Source of the DNA: Alphaproteobacteria bacterium
GTDB taxonomy: Bacteria > Pseudomonadota > Alphaproteobacteria > Caulobacterales > Parvularculaceae
Length of the DNA: 64,000 nucleotides
NCBI GenBank assembly: GCA_030433215.1
Contig: JAUIMC010000014.1
Span: 32,020-96,019 of the forward strand
Direction of reading: 5' to 3'
Position 1 is the first letter of the stretch. Each line of letters opens with the position of its first letter. This document shows, piece after piece, positions 32,349 to 42,867 of the stretch. The translations under genes were made by a program, and so were the position numbers. The notes under the pieces were generated by a model. That model did not search any database. It was not told the DNA's origin and saw nothing but the letters and a program-made list of their open reading frames with translations.

Positions 32349-33590
32349 ATGGCGCGCACCGACACTCCCGAGGCTGAAAGCCGCGCCGCCCTTTCCAAGA
32401 TCGAACTCATAGGCCTCACCGCCTCGGTCATGGCGCTGACGGCGCTGACCATCGACATGATGCTCGCCGCCCTCGGCGATATCAGCGAGGCGTTCCGCCT
32501 CACGAATGAAAATGACCGCCAGCTTGTCGTCACCGTTTTCCTCCTGAGCTCCGGCGCCGCACAGCTTTTCTACGGACCGATCTCCGACCGGTTCGGGCGC
32601 CGCACTGTCTTCATCTGGTCGATCTCCGGCTTTATCGCCGCAACCCTGCTCTGCGTCGTCGCGGCGCACTACTCCCTTTTTCTTGCAGGCCGGGCGCTCC
32701 AGGGCGTCGCCGCCGCCGGCGGACGAGTCGTCGTTCTCGCCCTGGTGCGCGACCTCTTCAAAGGCCGCGAAATGGCAAGCATCATGTCCATGGCGATGAC
32801 GGTCGGCATGATTTCGCCGATCATCGCGCCAGGCATCGGCCAGTTGATCATGTTCGTCGCGCCCTGGCGCTATGTCTTTGTGGTGCTGTTCGCCTACGGC
32901 GTCATCCAGCTCGCCTGGGTCGTTTGGCGCCTGCCCGAAACGCTGGCGCCCGAAGACCGCCAGCCCCTGCGCCTCGGTGCGATCAGCGGCAGGCTGCATT
33001 TCTTTTTCTCGCATCGGGTGGCGATCGGCTACACTTTTGGCGCGGCTTGCGTCATGGGCACGCTGATGGCGTACATCACGGCGGCGCAACAGGTTTATGT
33101 GGAGACCTATGGGCTCGGCGCAAAATTTCCGCTTGCGCTCGGCAGCGCCGCCCTCGCCGTCGGCGCCGCCGCCATGCTCAATTCGCGGCTGGTGCGCCGC
33201 GTCGGCACGCGCCGCCTCTCCCATAGCGCGCTCGCAGCTTTCGCGCTCATCCACGCCGCCCACGCGATCTATCTGTCCCTGACCGGCGGCGGGACCATCG
33301 CCGGTTTCATGCTGTTTATTATACCGGCCTTTTTCGCCATGGGCCTCATCAACGCCAATTTCAGCGCCATCGTCATGGAGCCCATGGGCAATATGGCCGG
33401 CACCGCCTCGTCGGTTTACGGCTTCGCGACCATGACGGGCTCCTCGCTTCTCGGCGGATTTGCGGCGCGATTTTACGACGGCACGGCCATTCCCATCGTT
33501 ATCGCTTTTGCGCTGTTCGGATTTGCCGCGCTCGGCGCTGTCTTCCTGACCGAACGCGGGCGCCTGTTTTACGAAGAACCCCACGCCTGA
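32349..33590 (+). CDS. MFS transporter, Bcr/CflA-like
   Basis: 413 aa, multiple TM segments, LFYGPISDRFGRRTVFIW motif. Confidence 0.85.
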   Translation: MARTDTPEAESRAALSKIELIGLTASVMALTALTIDMMLAALGDISEAFRLTNENDRQLVVTVFLLSSGAAQLFYGPISDRFGRRTVFIWSISGFIAATLLCVVAAHYSLFLAGRALQGVAAAGGRVVVLALVRDLFKGREMASIMSMAMTVGMISPIIAPGIGQLIMFVAPWRYVFVVLFAYGVIQLAWVVWRLPETLAPEDRQPLRLGAISGRLHFFFSHRVAIGYTFGAACVMGTLMAYITAAQQVYVETYGLGAKFPLALGSAALAVGAAAMLNSRLVRRVGTRRLSHSALAAFALIHAAHAIYLSLTGGGTIAGFMLFIIPAFFAMGLINANFSAIVMEPMGNMAGTASSVYGFATMTGSSLLGGFAARFYDGTAIPIVIAFALFGFAALGAVFLTERGRLFYEEPHA

Positions 33591-33690
33591 CGCCAATCAG
33601 CGGTCACGAAGTTTTGCATTCCTGAAGGCTTGCCGGCGCCCCCAGGCCGATCAATTCTTGCCCGCAAGCCAATCACGGAAAAATTACGCC

Positions 33691-34278
33691 ATGACATCGA
33701 TCCTCGTCTTTTACGGTTCCTACCGGTCCGACAGGATGGGCATTCGCCTTGCGGACTATCTTGTTTCAAGGTTCGCCGCGCGCGGCGAAGACGCGGAGCT
33801 GATCGACGCCAAGGCCATCGGTCTTCCCATGCTCGACCGCATGTACAAGGAGTATCCCGCCGGCAAGGCGCCCGAAGCCCTGGAAACACTCGCGGCGAAA
33901 ATCAAGGCGGCCGGCGCCTTCGTCTTTGCCGCCGGCGAATATAACTGGGGCGTGCAGCCGGGCCTCAAAAACCTCACAGACCATTTCCTCGAGGAATGGT
34001 TCTGGCGCCCCGCCGCCATCGCCAGCTATTCGGCGGGACGGCTCGCCGGCGCGCGGGCGAACTCCGCCTGGCATCCGACGCTTTCGGAAATGGGCATGCC
34101 TGTCATCCCGAGCACCCTCACCGTAGGCCAGATCAGCCAGGCGCTTGACGAGAATGCAAAGCCTACAGGCGACGGCGGCAAGGCGCTCGAAAGGGCGTTT
34201 CCGCGTTTTGCCGACGACCTCGCCTGGTGGGCGGAGGCGGCGCGCGAACAGCGCAAGAAAAAGGCTCCGCCTTATTAA
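33691..34278 (+). CDS. NADPH-dependent FMN reductase-like flavoprotein
   Basis: 195 aa; ILVFYGSYRSDRMGIRLADYL, FVFAAGEYNWGVQPGLKN. Confidence 0.85.
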   Translation: MTSILVFYGSYRSDRMGIRLADYLVSRFAARGEDAELIDAKAIGLPMLDRMYKEYPAGKAPEALETLAAKIKAAGAFVFAAGEYNWGVQPGLKNLTDHFLEEWFWRPAAIASYSAGRLAGARANSAWHPTLSEMGMPVIPSTLTVGQISQALDENAKPTGDGGKALERAFPRFADDLAWWAEAAREQRKKKAPPY

Positions 34279-34288
34279 AAGCGGAGCC
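34263..34288. terminator. bidirectional terminator between convergent genes
   Basis: GGCTCCGC...GCGGAGCC stem overlapping the stop of the + gene; A-run upstream acts as T-run for the - gene. Confidence 0.6.
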
Positions 34289-34314
34289 TGGGTTCTTCAA
34301 TAATTGCACGGTTC

Positions 34315-35424
34315 TTAGAAACCGCCCCAGACGTCTTTCACCACGTCGATGATGAAGCGCATCTTCGCGGCCTGCTGCTCGACGAGAATGTCATTGCCAT
34401 GCTCGGTCGAGGAGAAGCCGCATTGCGGCGACAGGGCGAGCTGATCGAGGTCGGCGAATTCCGCCGCTTCGTGGATCCGGCGGACGATGTCCTCTTTTTT
34501 CTCAAGATCGCCGAGCTTGGTGCTGACGAGGCCGAGAACAACCGTCTTGCCTTTCGGCACATAGCGCAGCGGACGGAAATCGCCCGAACGGTCGTCATCA
34601 TATTCGAGGAAATAGCCGTCGACATTGAGTTCGTTGAAGAGCACTTCCGCGACCGGCTCATAGCCGCCTTCGGCCGCCCAGGAGCTTTTGAAATTGCCGC
34701 GGCAGAGGTGAATCGCGACGCGCATATTGTCGGGCTTGGTCTTGATCGACTCATTGATCCATCGCGCATACATGCGCGGCAACTCGTCCGGATCCTCGCC
34801 ACGTTCTTCCGCCGTCTTCCGGTGGTGCGGGTCGCAGAGATAGGCAAGGTTCGTGTCGTCGAGCTGAAGATAGGTGCAACCCGCTTCGGCGAGCGCAGTG
34901 ATTTCTTCCTGATAGGCCTTCGCTACATCCGCATAGAATTCTTCCATGTCCGGGTAGGCTTTCTCGTCGACCGCGTTCCGGCCGCCGCGGAAATGCAGCA
35001 TGGTCGGCGACGGGATCGTCACTTTCGGGGTCTGATCGGTGATCGATTTCAGAAACTTGAAATTCTCAAGCTCGACCGGCTTGGAATGACGAACCTTGTC
35101 TTTGACCTTCATGGCCGGCGGCGCGAAATCGATATCTCCCTTGGTATTCTGGAATTTCTTGGAAATGCCGCCTTCCTCGACGACGCCGTCGAGCTGGGTC
35201 AGGAAGTCCACATGGAAGAAGCGCCGACGGTATTCGCCGTCGGTGATGCCTTTGAGGCCCAGCTCCTCCTGAAACTTGACGACGCCCTTGATGGCCTCGT
35301 CCTCAACTGCGCGGAGCTGTTCCGCAGAAATATCGCCGTCCTTGAATTGAGCCCGCGCCTCGGTCAGCTCTTTCGGGCGTTGGAAGCTTCCCACATGGTC
35401 GGCGCGAAATGGCGGTGTCTTCAT
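34315..35424 (-). CDS. core-type cobalamin-independent methionine synthase-like protein (MetE C-terminal domain only, YxjG-like)
   Basis: 369 aa; FRADHVGSFQRPKEL, Zn-ligand motifs VAIHLCRGN and LSPQCGFSSTEHGN. Confidence 0.82.
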   Translation of the reverse strand: MKTPPFRADHVGSFQRPKELTEARAQFKDGDISAEQLRAVEDEAIKGVVKFQEELGLKGITDGEYRRRFFHVDFLTQLDGVVEEGGISKKFQNTKGDIDFAPPAMKVKDKVRHSKPVELENFKFLKSITDQTPKVTIPSPTMLHFRGGRNAVDEKAYPDMEEFYADVAKAYQEEITALAEAGCTYLQLDDTNLAYLCDPHHRKTAEERGEDPDELPRMYARWINESIKTKPDNMRVAIHLCRGNFKSSWAAEGGYEPVAEVLFNELNVDGYFLEYDDDRSGDFRPLRYVPKGKTVVLGLVSTKLGDLEKKEDIVRRIHEAAEFADLDQLALSPQCGFSSTEHGNDILVEQQAAKMRFIIDVVKDVWGGF

Positions 35425-35572
35425 GACGATGCAATCCTTTCAAAATTTCTTTCAAATCAACGGCTTGCAGCTATTGAGCGCAGAAACCGCGAAGGACGGC
35501 GGAAGAGCCATGCAGCCCTAATCCCACTGCCGTCCCACCGGGAGGTTTCAACGCAGATCGCATACAAAGACA

Positions 35573-35593
35573 AGTGGTAGCAAAACTACCACT
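35573..35593 (-). terminator. hairpin downstream of fghA (terminator or leader structure of the MetE-like gene)
   Basis: perfect AGTGGTAG-CAAAA-CTACCACT inverted repeat. Confidence 0.4.
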
Positions 35594-35628
35594 CAGACTT
35601 CTTTATATGTTTATGTATTGGGGGGGGG

Positions 35629-36456
35629 CTAAAGACGCCCGGCATGCCAGCGCAGATGGTCTTCGATGAAGCTGGCGATGAAATAATAGGAATGGTCATA
35701 GCCTTCCTGCATGCGCAGGGTGAATTTCTGGCCGGCTTTGGTCGCCGCCTCGGCGAAAATCTCCGGCTTCAGTTGTTCTGCGAGGAAGTTGTCCGCCGTT
35801 CCCTGATCGATGAGGATGTCCGCGCCGCTCGGCTTTTCGGCGACAAGCGCCGTGGCGTCATACTCAGCCCAGGCGCTTTCATCCGAGCCCAGATAAGCCG
35901 GCAGCGCCTTCTTCCCCCAGGGAACCTGCGACGGCGCGACGATCGGCGAAAAGGCGGAGCAGGTTTTAAACCTGTCGGGATTTTTAAAATGAATGGTCAT
36001 GGCGCCGTGGCCGCCCATGGAATGACCGAAGATGCCGGCGCGTGAGGCGTCCACCGGAAATTCTTTTTCGATCAGCGCCGGCAGCTCCTTCGTCACATAG
36101 TCGTACATCTTGTAATGCTTCGACCAGGGCTCCTGCGTGGCGTTCAGATAGAACCCCGCGCCCAGCCCGAAATCGTAAGCCCCTTCCGGATCGTCGGGCA
36201 CGCCCTCGCCGCGCGGGGAGGTGTCAGGCGCGACAATCACGAGACCGAGCTCCGCGGCGACGCGCTGCGCCCCGGCTTTGGTGATGAAATTCTCTTCCGT
36301 GCAGGTCAGGCCCGACAGCCAGTAAAGCACCGGAAACGGCCCCTGCCCTTCGGGAACATAGACCGCGAAATTCATGTCGCAGGAAAGGGTTTTCGACGCG
36401 TGAGCGTAAACGCCTTGCGTTCCGCCGAAGGATTTCACCGCTGACTTCTGTTCCAT
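35629..36456 (-). CDS. fghA: S-formylglutathione hydrolase
   Basis: GIFGHSMGGHGAMTIHFKNPDRFKTCSAFSPI, LTCTEENFITKAGAQRVAAELGL; start ATG 36456 (ORF extends to 36546). Confidence 0.93.
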   Translation of the reverse strand: MEQKSAVKSFGGTQGVYAHASKTLSCDMNFAVYVPEGQGPFPVLYWLSGLTCTEENFITKAGAQRVAAELGLVIVAPDTSPRGEGVPDDPEGAYDFGLGAGFYLNATQEPWSKHYKMYDYVTKELPALIEKEFPVDASRAGIFGHSMGGHGAMTIHFKNPDRFKTCSAFSPIVAPSQVPWGKKALPAYLGSDESAWAEYDATALVAEKPSGADILIDQGTADNFLAEQLKPEIFAEAATKAGQKFTLRMQEGYDHSYYFIASFIEDHLRWHAGRL

Positions 36457-36485
36457 GTCCCGCCTCGTCTTATCCGTCATAAAAA

Positions 36486-36509
36486 CCGCGCGACCCGGAA
36501 GCCGCGCGG
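36486..36509 (-). terminator. terminator of VOC gene
   Basis: CCGCGCG...CGCGCGG stem followed by T5 on the minus strand. Confidence 0.5.
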
Positions 36510-36527
36510 CGTTGATGTCAGGTCGCG

Positions 36528-36911
36528 TTATTCCGCCGCCATGCAATAGGTGCAGATCTTGTTGCCGTCAGGATCGCGCAGATAAGCCCCATAAGCGTTC
36601 GGCATAACCTCGCGCGGTCCTGGCTCGCCTTCACATGTCCCGCCATTGGCGAGACCCGCTTCGTGAAAGGCGTGAACCGCTTTGCGCGACGGCGCGATAA
36701 ACCCGATCGTGCCGCCATTGGCGTGAGTCGCGGACTTTCCGTCTCTCGGCTTCAGCACCAAAAATTCCGGCATTTGTGCGCCATAGGCCACGGCGCTTTC
36801 GCCAAAGGCGCCCATATTCTTGACGCCGACTGCGCCCAAGACGGCGTCATAGAATTTCGTCGCCTGCGCAAGATCGTTCGTGCCGACGGTGATATGCGTG
36901 TAAATCGACAT
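36528..36911 (-). CDS. VOC/glyoxalase family protein
   Basis: 127 aa; ITVGTNDLAQATKFYDAVLG, AYLRDPDGNKI. Confidence 0.87.
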   Translation of the reverse strand: MSIYTHITVGTNDLAQATKFYDAVLGAVGVKNMGAFGESAVAYGAQMPEFLVLKPRDGKSATHANGGTIGFIAPSRKAVHAFHEAGLANGGTCEGEPGPREVMPNAYGAYLRDPDGNKICTYCMAAE

Positions 36912-37027
36912 AGGTCTGCTCCTGAAATGTCCGCCCTCGTCTCAAGGCGCGGAACCAGCAGCTGCTATCTTAACGTCGATCCGCCGCCAGCAGCCGGACG
37001 GCGGGACGCGCCTCAACTCAATGAAAA

Positions 37028-38149
<1,122 letters not shown>

Positions 38150-38349
38150 CTAATATCAGCGCATAGACTCTCAGGGCCGGGCCATAACAGGATGTGCGCG
38201 GCAGGTCTTTGTTCTGCCAGAAAAATACTGCCGCTGGAAAGGTCTGGACGAAGAGTTTTCCCCAGATGGGCGAGGATTCAATTCACCCATGAGCAGATCA
38301 TACTACCGGGCATGATCCAGACTCATCTCATCACGCAAAGCGATGACTT

Positions 38350-39228
38350 TCATTCGCCCTGACGCCGGCGCAATTCCTCAAGGTCATAAACGAGATCAGC
38401 GCGGGCGGGCATCTCCGCCAACATATGGCGCGTCAGGCGTTCATAGAACTGAACGAAGCGGGCGACCTCGCTTTCGCTCATCAATCCCTGGCCGCCCGGA
38501 CGCGCCTCGCGCAGTTTGCGCTCCTGCTCACGGCGGTTTTCAAGAATGGTTTCCATGTCCGGCGCGCGCAGCATGACGAGATAGTCAATCAGGCCGAAAA
38601 CCGCCTGATAGCCAAAAGCCAACTTTTCATTGACGTACCGCCGCCAGACGCCTTGCGCATCTTCATCGCGTTCTAGCGCATTGATGGGCGCCTTCAGAGC
38701 GTCCTCATCCTGCGGGCGCACGCCCACGCACCATCCCTCAAAGAGAATGACATCGCGCGCGCTTTCGATATGGCGCCATTCGCTTTCAGGCGCGCGGTCG
38801 TCCCGCGATTTGTCGAAGACGGGCAAGGTCACGGCAGAGCCCGTTTTAAGCACGCCGAGAACCCGCGTTATCTCCTCAACGTCATGAGTTCCCGGAACCC
38901 CGCGCGTGGCGAATAGCGGGTGAACGCGCTTTGCAAGGTCGGCGCGCGCCGCTTTTGAGAGATAGAAATCGTCAAGGGACACAGTGGCTGCGCGCAAACC
39001 TTCCGCCGGAAGCAGGCAGCATTCCAGAAACCGGCAAAGGGTCGTCTTACCGCTGCCTTGTCCGCCATTGACGCCGATAATGATCGGCCCGCCTTTTTCG
39101 CGCCGCCACGCCGCGATCTTCGCCGCCAACGGGCGCCAATATGAGTCAACAAGGGTGCGGTATGAGCCGGGGAGCCGTTCCTGCGCGATAAGGGCGTCGA
39201 TGCAAGAATCCGCCGCGGCGCCGATCAT
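38350..39228 (-). CDS. D-glycerate 3-kinase-like P-loop kinase
   Basis: 292 aa; IIIGVNGGQGSGKTTLCRFLE, ATVSLDDFYLSKAARADLA, ILFEGWCVGVRPQ. Confidence 0.8.
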   Translation of the reverse strand: MIGAAADSCIDALIAQERLPGSYRTLVDSYWRPLAAKIAAWRREKGGPIIIGVNGGQGSGKTTLCRFLECCLLPAEGLRAATVSLDDFYLSKAARADLAKRVHPLFATRGVPGTHDVEEITRVLGVLKTGSAVTLPVFDKSRDDRAPESEWRHIESARDVILFEGWCVGVRPQDEDALKAPINALERDEDAQGVWRRYVNEKLAFGYQAVFGLIDYLVMLRAPDMETILENRREQERKLREARPGGQGLMSESEVARFVQFYERLTRHMLAEMPARADLVYDLEELRRRQGE

Positions 39229-39231
39229 GGT

Positions 39232-40224
39232 TCAGGCGACCGGGTCGGGCAGCGCGTCGCCGGCCGCAAAGGCTTCTACATTCGAGGCGGCGCGCATGCC
39301 CATGGCGTTGCGGGTTTCCTCCGTGGCGCTGCCGAGATGCGGCAGGAGGACTGCATTTTCAAAAGCGAGAAGCGCCTCGGGAATTTTCGGCTCCTGCGGA
39401 TAGACATCGAGCGCGGCGGCGGCGAGCGGCCCGTCTTTCAGCGCCCCGGCGAGCGCGTCATGATCGACGACCCCGCCGCGGGCCGTATTGATCAGGATGG
39501 CGCCCGGCTTCATGCGCGCGAGTTCGCCCGCACCGATCATGTTCTGCGTTTCCGCCCCACCCGGCACATGCAGCGAAACGAAATCGCTTGTCGCAAGAAG
39601 CTCGTCCAGCATCTCGATTCTTTTTGCATCGAGAGGGGCCGTTACTTCTGCCGGCGCCGCGCGGCGCGAAAAGTAGATGATATTCATGCCGAAGCCATGG
39701 CGGGCGCGATGCGCCGTCGCCTGCGCAATACGTCCGAAACCGACAAGCCCCAGGGTCTTGCCGGTGACCGCCCGGCCCAAAAGATGCGTCGGCCGCCAGC
39801 CCGTCCACTGCCCCGCCCGCAATTCCCGTTCGCCTTCGCCCGCGCGCCGCGCAGCCGTCAACAGCAGCGTCATGGCGAGGTCCGCAGTCGCATCCGTCAA
39901 TACGCCCGGCGTGTTGGAAACCCGGACGCCCGCGCTTTTGCACGCGCCGACATCGATATGATCGAAGCCGACGCCGAAATTGGCGAGGAGTTTCGCGCGA
40001 CGCCCGGCCCCGCCGATGACGCCGGCGTCGATCCTGTCGGAAACCGTAGGACAGATGACGTCATAGTCGTCAAAGGCCGCCGACAGCGCGTCGGCGCTCA
40101 TGGGCGCGTCATTTTCATTGAGCGTGACGTCGAAACGCGCAGAGAGATACTCCTCCACCGTCTTCGGCCACGCCCGCGTCAGCAAGACCTTCATGCTTCG
40201 ATCCATCTTCGTGTCTGTCTTCAC
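39232..40224 (-). CDS. D-glycerate dehydrogenase / hydroxypyruvate reductase
   Basis: D-2-hydroxyacid dehydrogenase motifs GKTLGLVGFGRIAQATAHRA, INTARGGVVDHDAL, LPHLGSATEETR. Confidence 0.87.
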   Translation of the reverse strand: MKTDTKMDRSMKVLLTRAWPKTVEEYLSARFDVTLNENDAPMSADALSAAFDDYDVICPTVSDRIDAGVIGGAGRRAKLLANFGVGFDHIDVGACKSAGVRVSNTPGVLTDATADLAMTLLLTAARRAGEGERELRAGQWTGWRPTHLLGRAVTGKTLGLVGFGRIAQATAHRARHGFGMNIIYFSRRAAPAEVTAPLDAKRIEMLDELLATSDFVSLHVPGGAETQNMIGAGELARMKPGAILINTARGGVVDHDALAGALKDGPLAAAALDVYPQEPKIPEALLAFENAVLLPHLGSATEETRNAMGMRAASNVEAFAAGDALPDPVA

Positions 40225-40239
40225 CGTCGCAGTCGCGCG

Positions 40240-41517
40240 TTATTCTTCCCGCGCAGAAGCGATATCGCGGCGCACTGTGCGCGAGGCCAGATAATAATGC
40301 ACGCCGGCCCAAAGATTAAAGAGGACCAGCGCAACCAGCGCGTAGCGCAGTGCGCTTTCTCCGAAATAAGGCGTGAAAGCGTCAGACAGGATCCCGCCGA
40401 ACAGGGGCCCAAGCCCCAGACCGATCATGGTCTGGATAAACAACAAGAGTGACGCCGACAGGGCGCGGTGATTGGGCCCGACGAGCGATTGCGCCATGGC
40501 GAAAGACGGACCAAAAAAGATCGACGCGAAAAACGCATTGGTGGCGAACGCCAGCATGACGATGACAGTCTCGTTGCTGAGATAAGCGAGAAACTGAAAT
40601 GGCACGCAGATGATGACGGATATGCCAGGCACCCACATGTAAAAGCGCTCATCCTCGAACCGGCGCGCTAGCCAGTCGGACAGCGCGCCCCCGAAAAACG
40701 TGCCGAAAGCGCCAACGAAAGAAAACATCGCCAGCCAGTTACCGATCTGACTGGTCGTCATGCCATGGCTTTCGACAAGAAACACCGAATTGAAATTCGC
40801 CGCGCCGTACCAGACGAAAGCATGCATGGCCGCGGCGAGCGCCATGTTCAAAAAGGCCGGACGCGCGGTGACGAATTTGAAAGCGTCAAGGGGATTGCGC
40901 GAGCGGGCCGCCGGCGGGGCTGAGCGTTTCGGCTCCTTCACGGTGAAAGCGACCAGAGCCGCAATGATCAGGCCGGGAATCCCCGCAACGATAAAGGTCG
41001 TGCGCCAGCCCCACCAGTCATTGCCGTGCCCGCCAAGATAAACGCCGATCATAGTGCCAAGGGGCACGCCCAGCGCATAGATCGACAGCGCCGTGCCCCG
41101 GCTTTTCAGGTTGAAATAATCCGAGATCAGCGAATGCGACGGCGGCGAACCGCCCGCTTCGCCAATCGCCGTGCCGATGCGCGCGCCGAGCAGCATGGGA
41201 AAACTGCGCGCCATGCCACAAGCGGCGGTCATAACGCTCCAGAAGCCGATGGACGATGCGAGAATCCATTTGCGGCTCGTACGGTCAGCCAGCGCCGCAA
41301 TCGGAATGCCGCATGTGGCGTAAAAGAACGCGAAAGAAAGGCCGCCCAGCAAACCGAGCTGCGTGTAGTTCAGGGAGAATTCTTCCTGAATAGGCGGCAG
41401 CAACACGCCGAGGATCGACCGGTCCATGGCGTTCACGATATAGCCAAGCAAAAGGACGAAGAGGACGTAATTGCGATAACCCGGCTTATTGGGTTCCGCC
41501 GCGGCTGACTCCGCCAT
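40240..41517 (-). CDS. MFS transporter (spinster/ACS-like)
   Basis: 425 aa, 12-TM pattern, AMDRSILGVLLPPIQEEFSLNYTQLGLLGGL. Confidence 0.87.
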   Translation of the reverse strand: MAESAAAEPNKPGYRNYVLFVLLLGYIVNAMDRSILGVLLPPIQEEFSLNYTQLGLLGGLSFAFFYATCGIPIAALADRTSRKWILASSIGFWSVMTAACGMARSFPMLLGARIGTAIGEAGGSPPSHSLISDYFNLKSRGTALSIYALGVPLGTMIGVYLGGHGNDWWGWRTTFIVAGIPGLIIAALVAFTVKEPKRSAPPAARSRNPLDAFKFVTARPAFLNMALAAAMHAFVWYGAANFNSVFLVESHGMTTSQIGNWLAMFSFVGAFGTFFGGALSDWLARRFEDERFYMWVPGISVIICVPFQFLAYLSNETVIVMLAFATNAFFASIFFGPSFAMAQSLVGPNHRALSASLLLFIQTMIGLGLGPLFGGILSDAFTPYFGESALRYALVALVLFNLWAGVHYYLASRTVRRDIASAREE

Positions 41518-41683
41518 GTTTTCCTCCCGGCCTTATTGGCGCGTCTTATCTATTCACGAGGCGCAGACATTTTTGACCTGGCCGCAAAGCACGTTCGGGC
41601 CCGGATAAGAGGCAAAAGAGAGCATATAATTAGAATCGAAACAATATGATCTCCGGCAACACTCAGGACCAGGCGTCAAGAAA

Positions 41684-41716
41684 AACGGCCGCCGGCGCAA
41701 TGCGCTTACGGCCGTT
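41684..41716 (-). terminator. terminator of the six-gene 41.7-46.7 kb operon
   Basis: AACGGCCG...CGGCCGTT stem followed by T5 on minus strand. Confidence 0.55.
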
Positions 41717-41738
41717 CCTCGTTTGTGTTCACTGACAG

Positions 41739-42863
41739 TCAAGCCGCAGCCAGATCGGCCCCTTCGCGCAGAACGCGCAGCTTCTTCCAGGTGACGTCCG
41801 GATCGATCTTGCCGTAGCCGGCAAACGTGCCGAAGCCGCAATCGGTGCTGGCGATAACACGGTCCTTGCCGACAATATCGATAAACTTCTGCAGGCGCTG
41901 CGCGATCAGTTGCGGGTGCTCCACATAGTTCGAGCACGTATCGATAAGGCCTGGCGCGAGTCTTTTCTCGTCCGGAATTTTCGCCTCTTTCCAGACCGCC
42001 CATTCATGTTCGTGACGGGGATTGGCCGCTTCGAACAGAATTGTCGCCGGACGCGCCTTCAGGATGATGCCGACGATTTTCTCCAGCGCAATGTCGCAGT
42101 CATGGGGGCCTTCATAATTGCCCCAGCAGACATGCATGCGCAGACGGTCGGCGGGGAAGCCCTCGGTGGCGGCGTTCAGCGCTTCCACATTGGCCTCGGC
42201 AATTTTCACGAACTCCTCGTCGCTTGCGTCCTGATAGCCCGTGTGCCGCGACATGGCGAGGTCGGGACAATCGAACTGAAGGTCGAACCCGGCGTCGATG
42301 ATCGCCTCATATTCAGGGCGCATAGCCGTTGCGAGATCGGCGAGATAAGCCTCGTGGCTCGGATAATACTGGTTCGGCTGAAACGCGGTGATCAGCCCCG
42401 GCGACGCCGCGTTCAAAAACCCTTTAACGCCCTTGCCGTGCTTTTCCATGGCGTGTTTGAACCGGCGGACGTCTTCATGAGCCGGCTCGATGTTTTTCAG
42501 TTTCACCGGCGCAACGCAGGCGGCGCGGGTAAATTCCTGCGCGCCCATGATCGCCGACAGTTTTTTGACGAGATCGGGATGCGCCGCGAGATCGCGCGCC
42601 GGCTTGCGGTCGACATGGCCGCCGAAGCCTTCGAGCCGCTCGGTCATATAAGTCGAATAGCCGACCTTGCCGAGTTCACCGTCGCTGACGATGGTGACGC
42701 CGGCCTCAACCTGTTTGGCCACGGCGTCGTCGATGGCCGCCTGCACCAGACGGTCGAATTCCTCAACATCATAATCTTCGCCATGATCGCGCGCCAGCAG
42801 CGGTTTCACCAGTTCAGGGCCGCGCGGAAGGCTGCCAACATGCGTCGTATCGATTTTGCTCAC
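41739..42863 (-). CDS. core-type MetE/UROD-like zinc methyltransferase
   Basis: GTG start at 42863 (VSKIDTTHVGSLPRGPELV); Zn-ligand motifs LRMHVCWGNYEG and IASTDCGFGTFAGYG. Confidence 0.82.
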   Translation of the reverse strand: MSKIDTTHVGSLPRGPELVKPLLARDHGEDYDVEEFDRLVQAAIDDAVAKQVEAGVTIVSDGELGKVGYSTYMTERLEGFGGHVDRKPARDLAAHPDLVKKLSAIMGAQEFTRAACVAPVKLKNIEPAHEDVRRFKHAMEKHGKGVKGFLNAASPGLITAFQPNQYYPSHEAYLADLATAMRPEYEAIIDAGFDLQFDCPDLAMSRHTGYQDASDEEFVKIAEANVEALNAATEGFPADRLRMHVCWGNYEGPHDCDIALEKIVGIILKARPATILFEAANPRHEHEWAVWKEAKIPDEKRLAPGLIDTCSNYVEHPQLIAQRLQKFIDIVGKDRVIASTDCGFGTFAGYGKIDPDVTWKKLRVLREGADLAAA

Positions 42864-42867
42864 GAGA

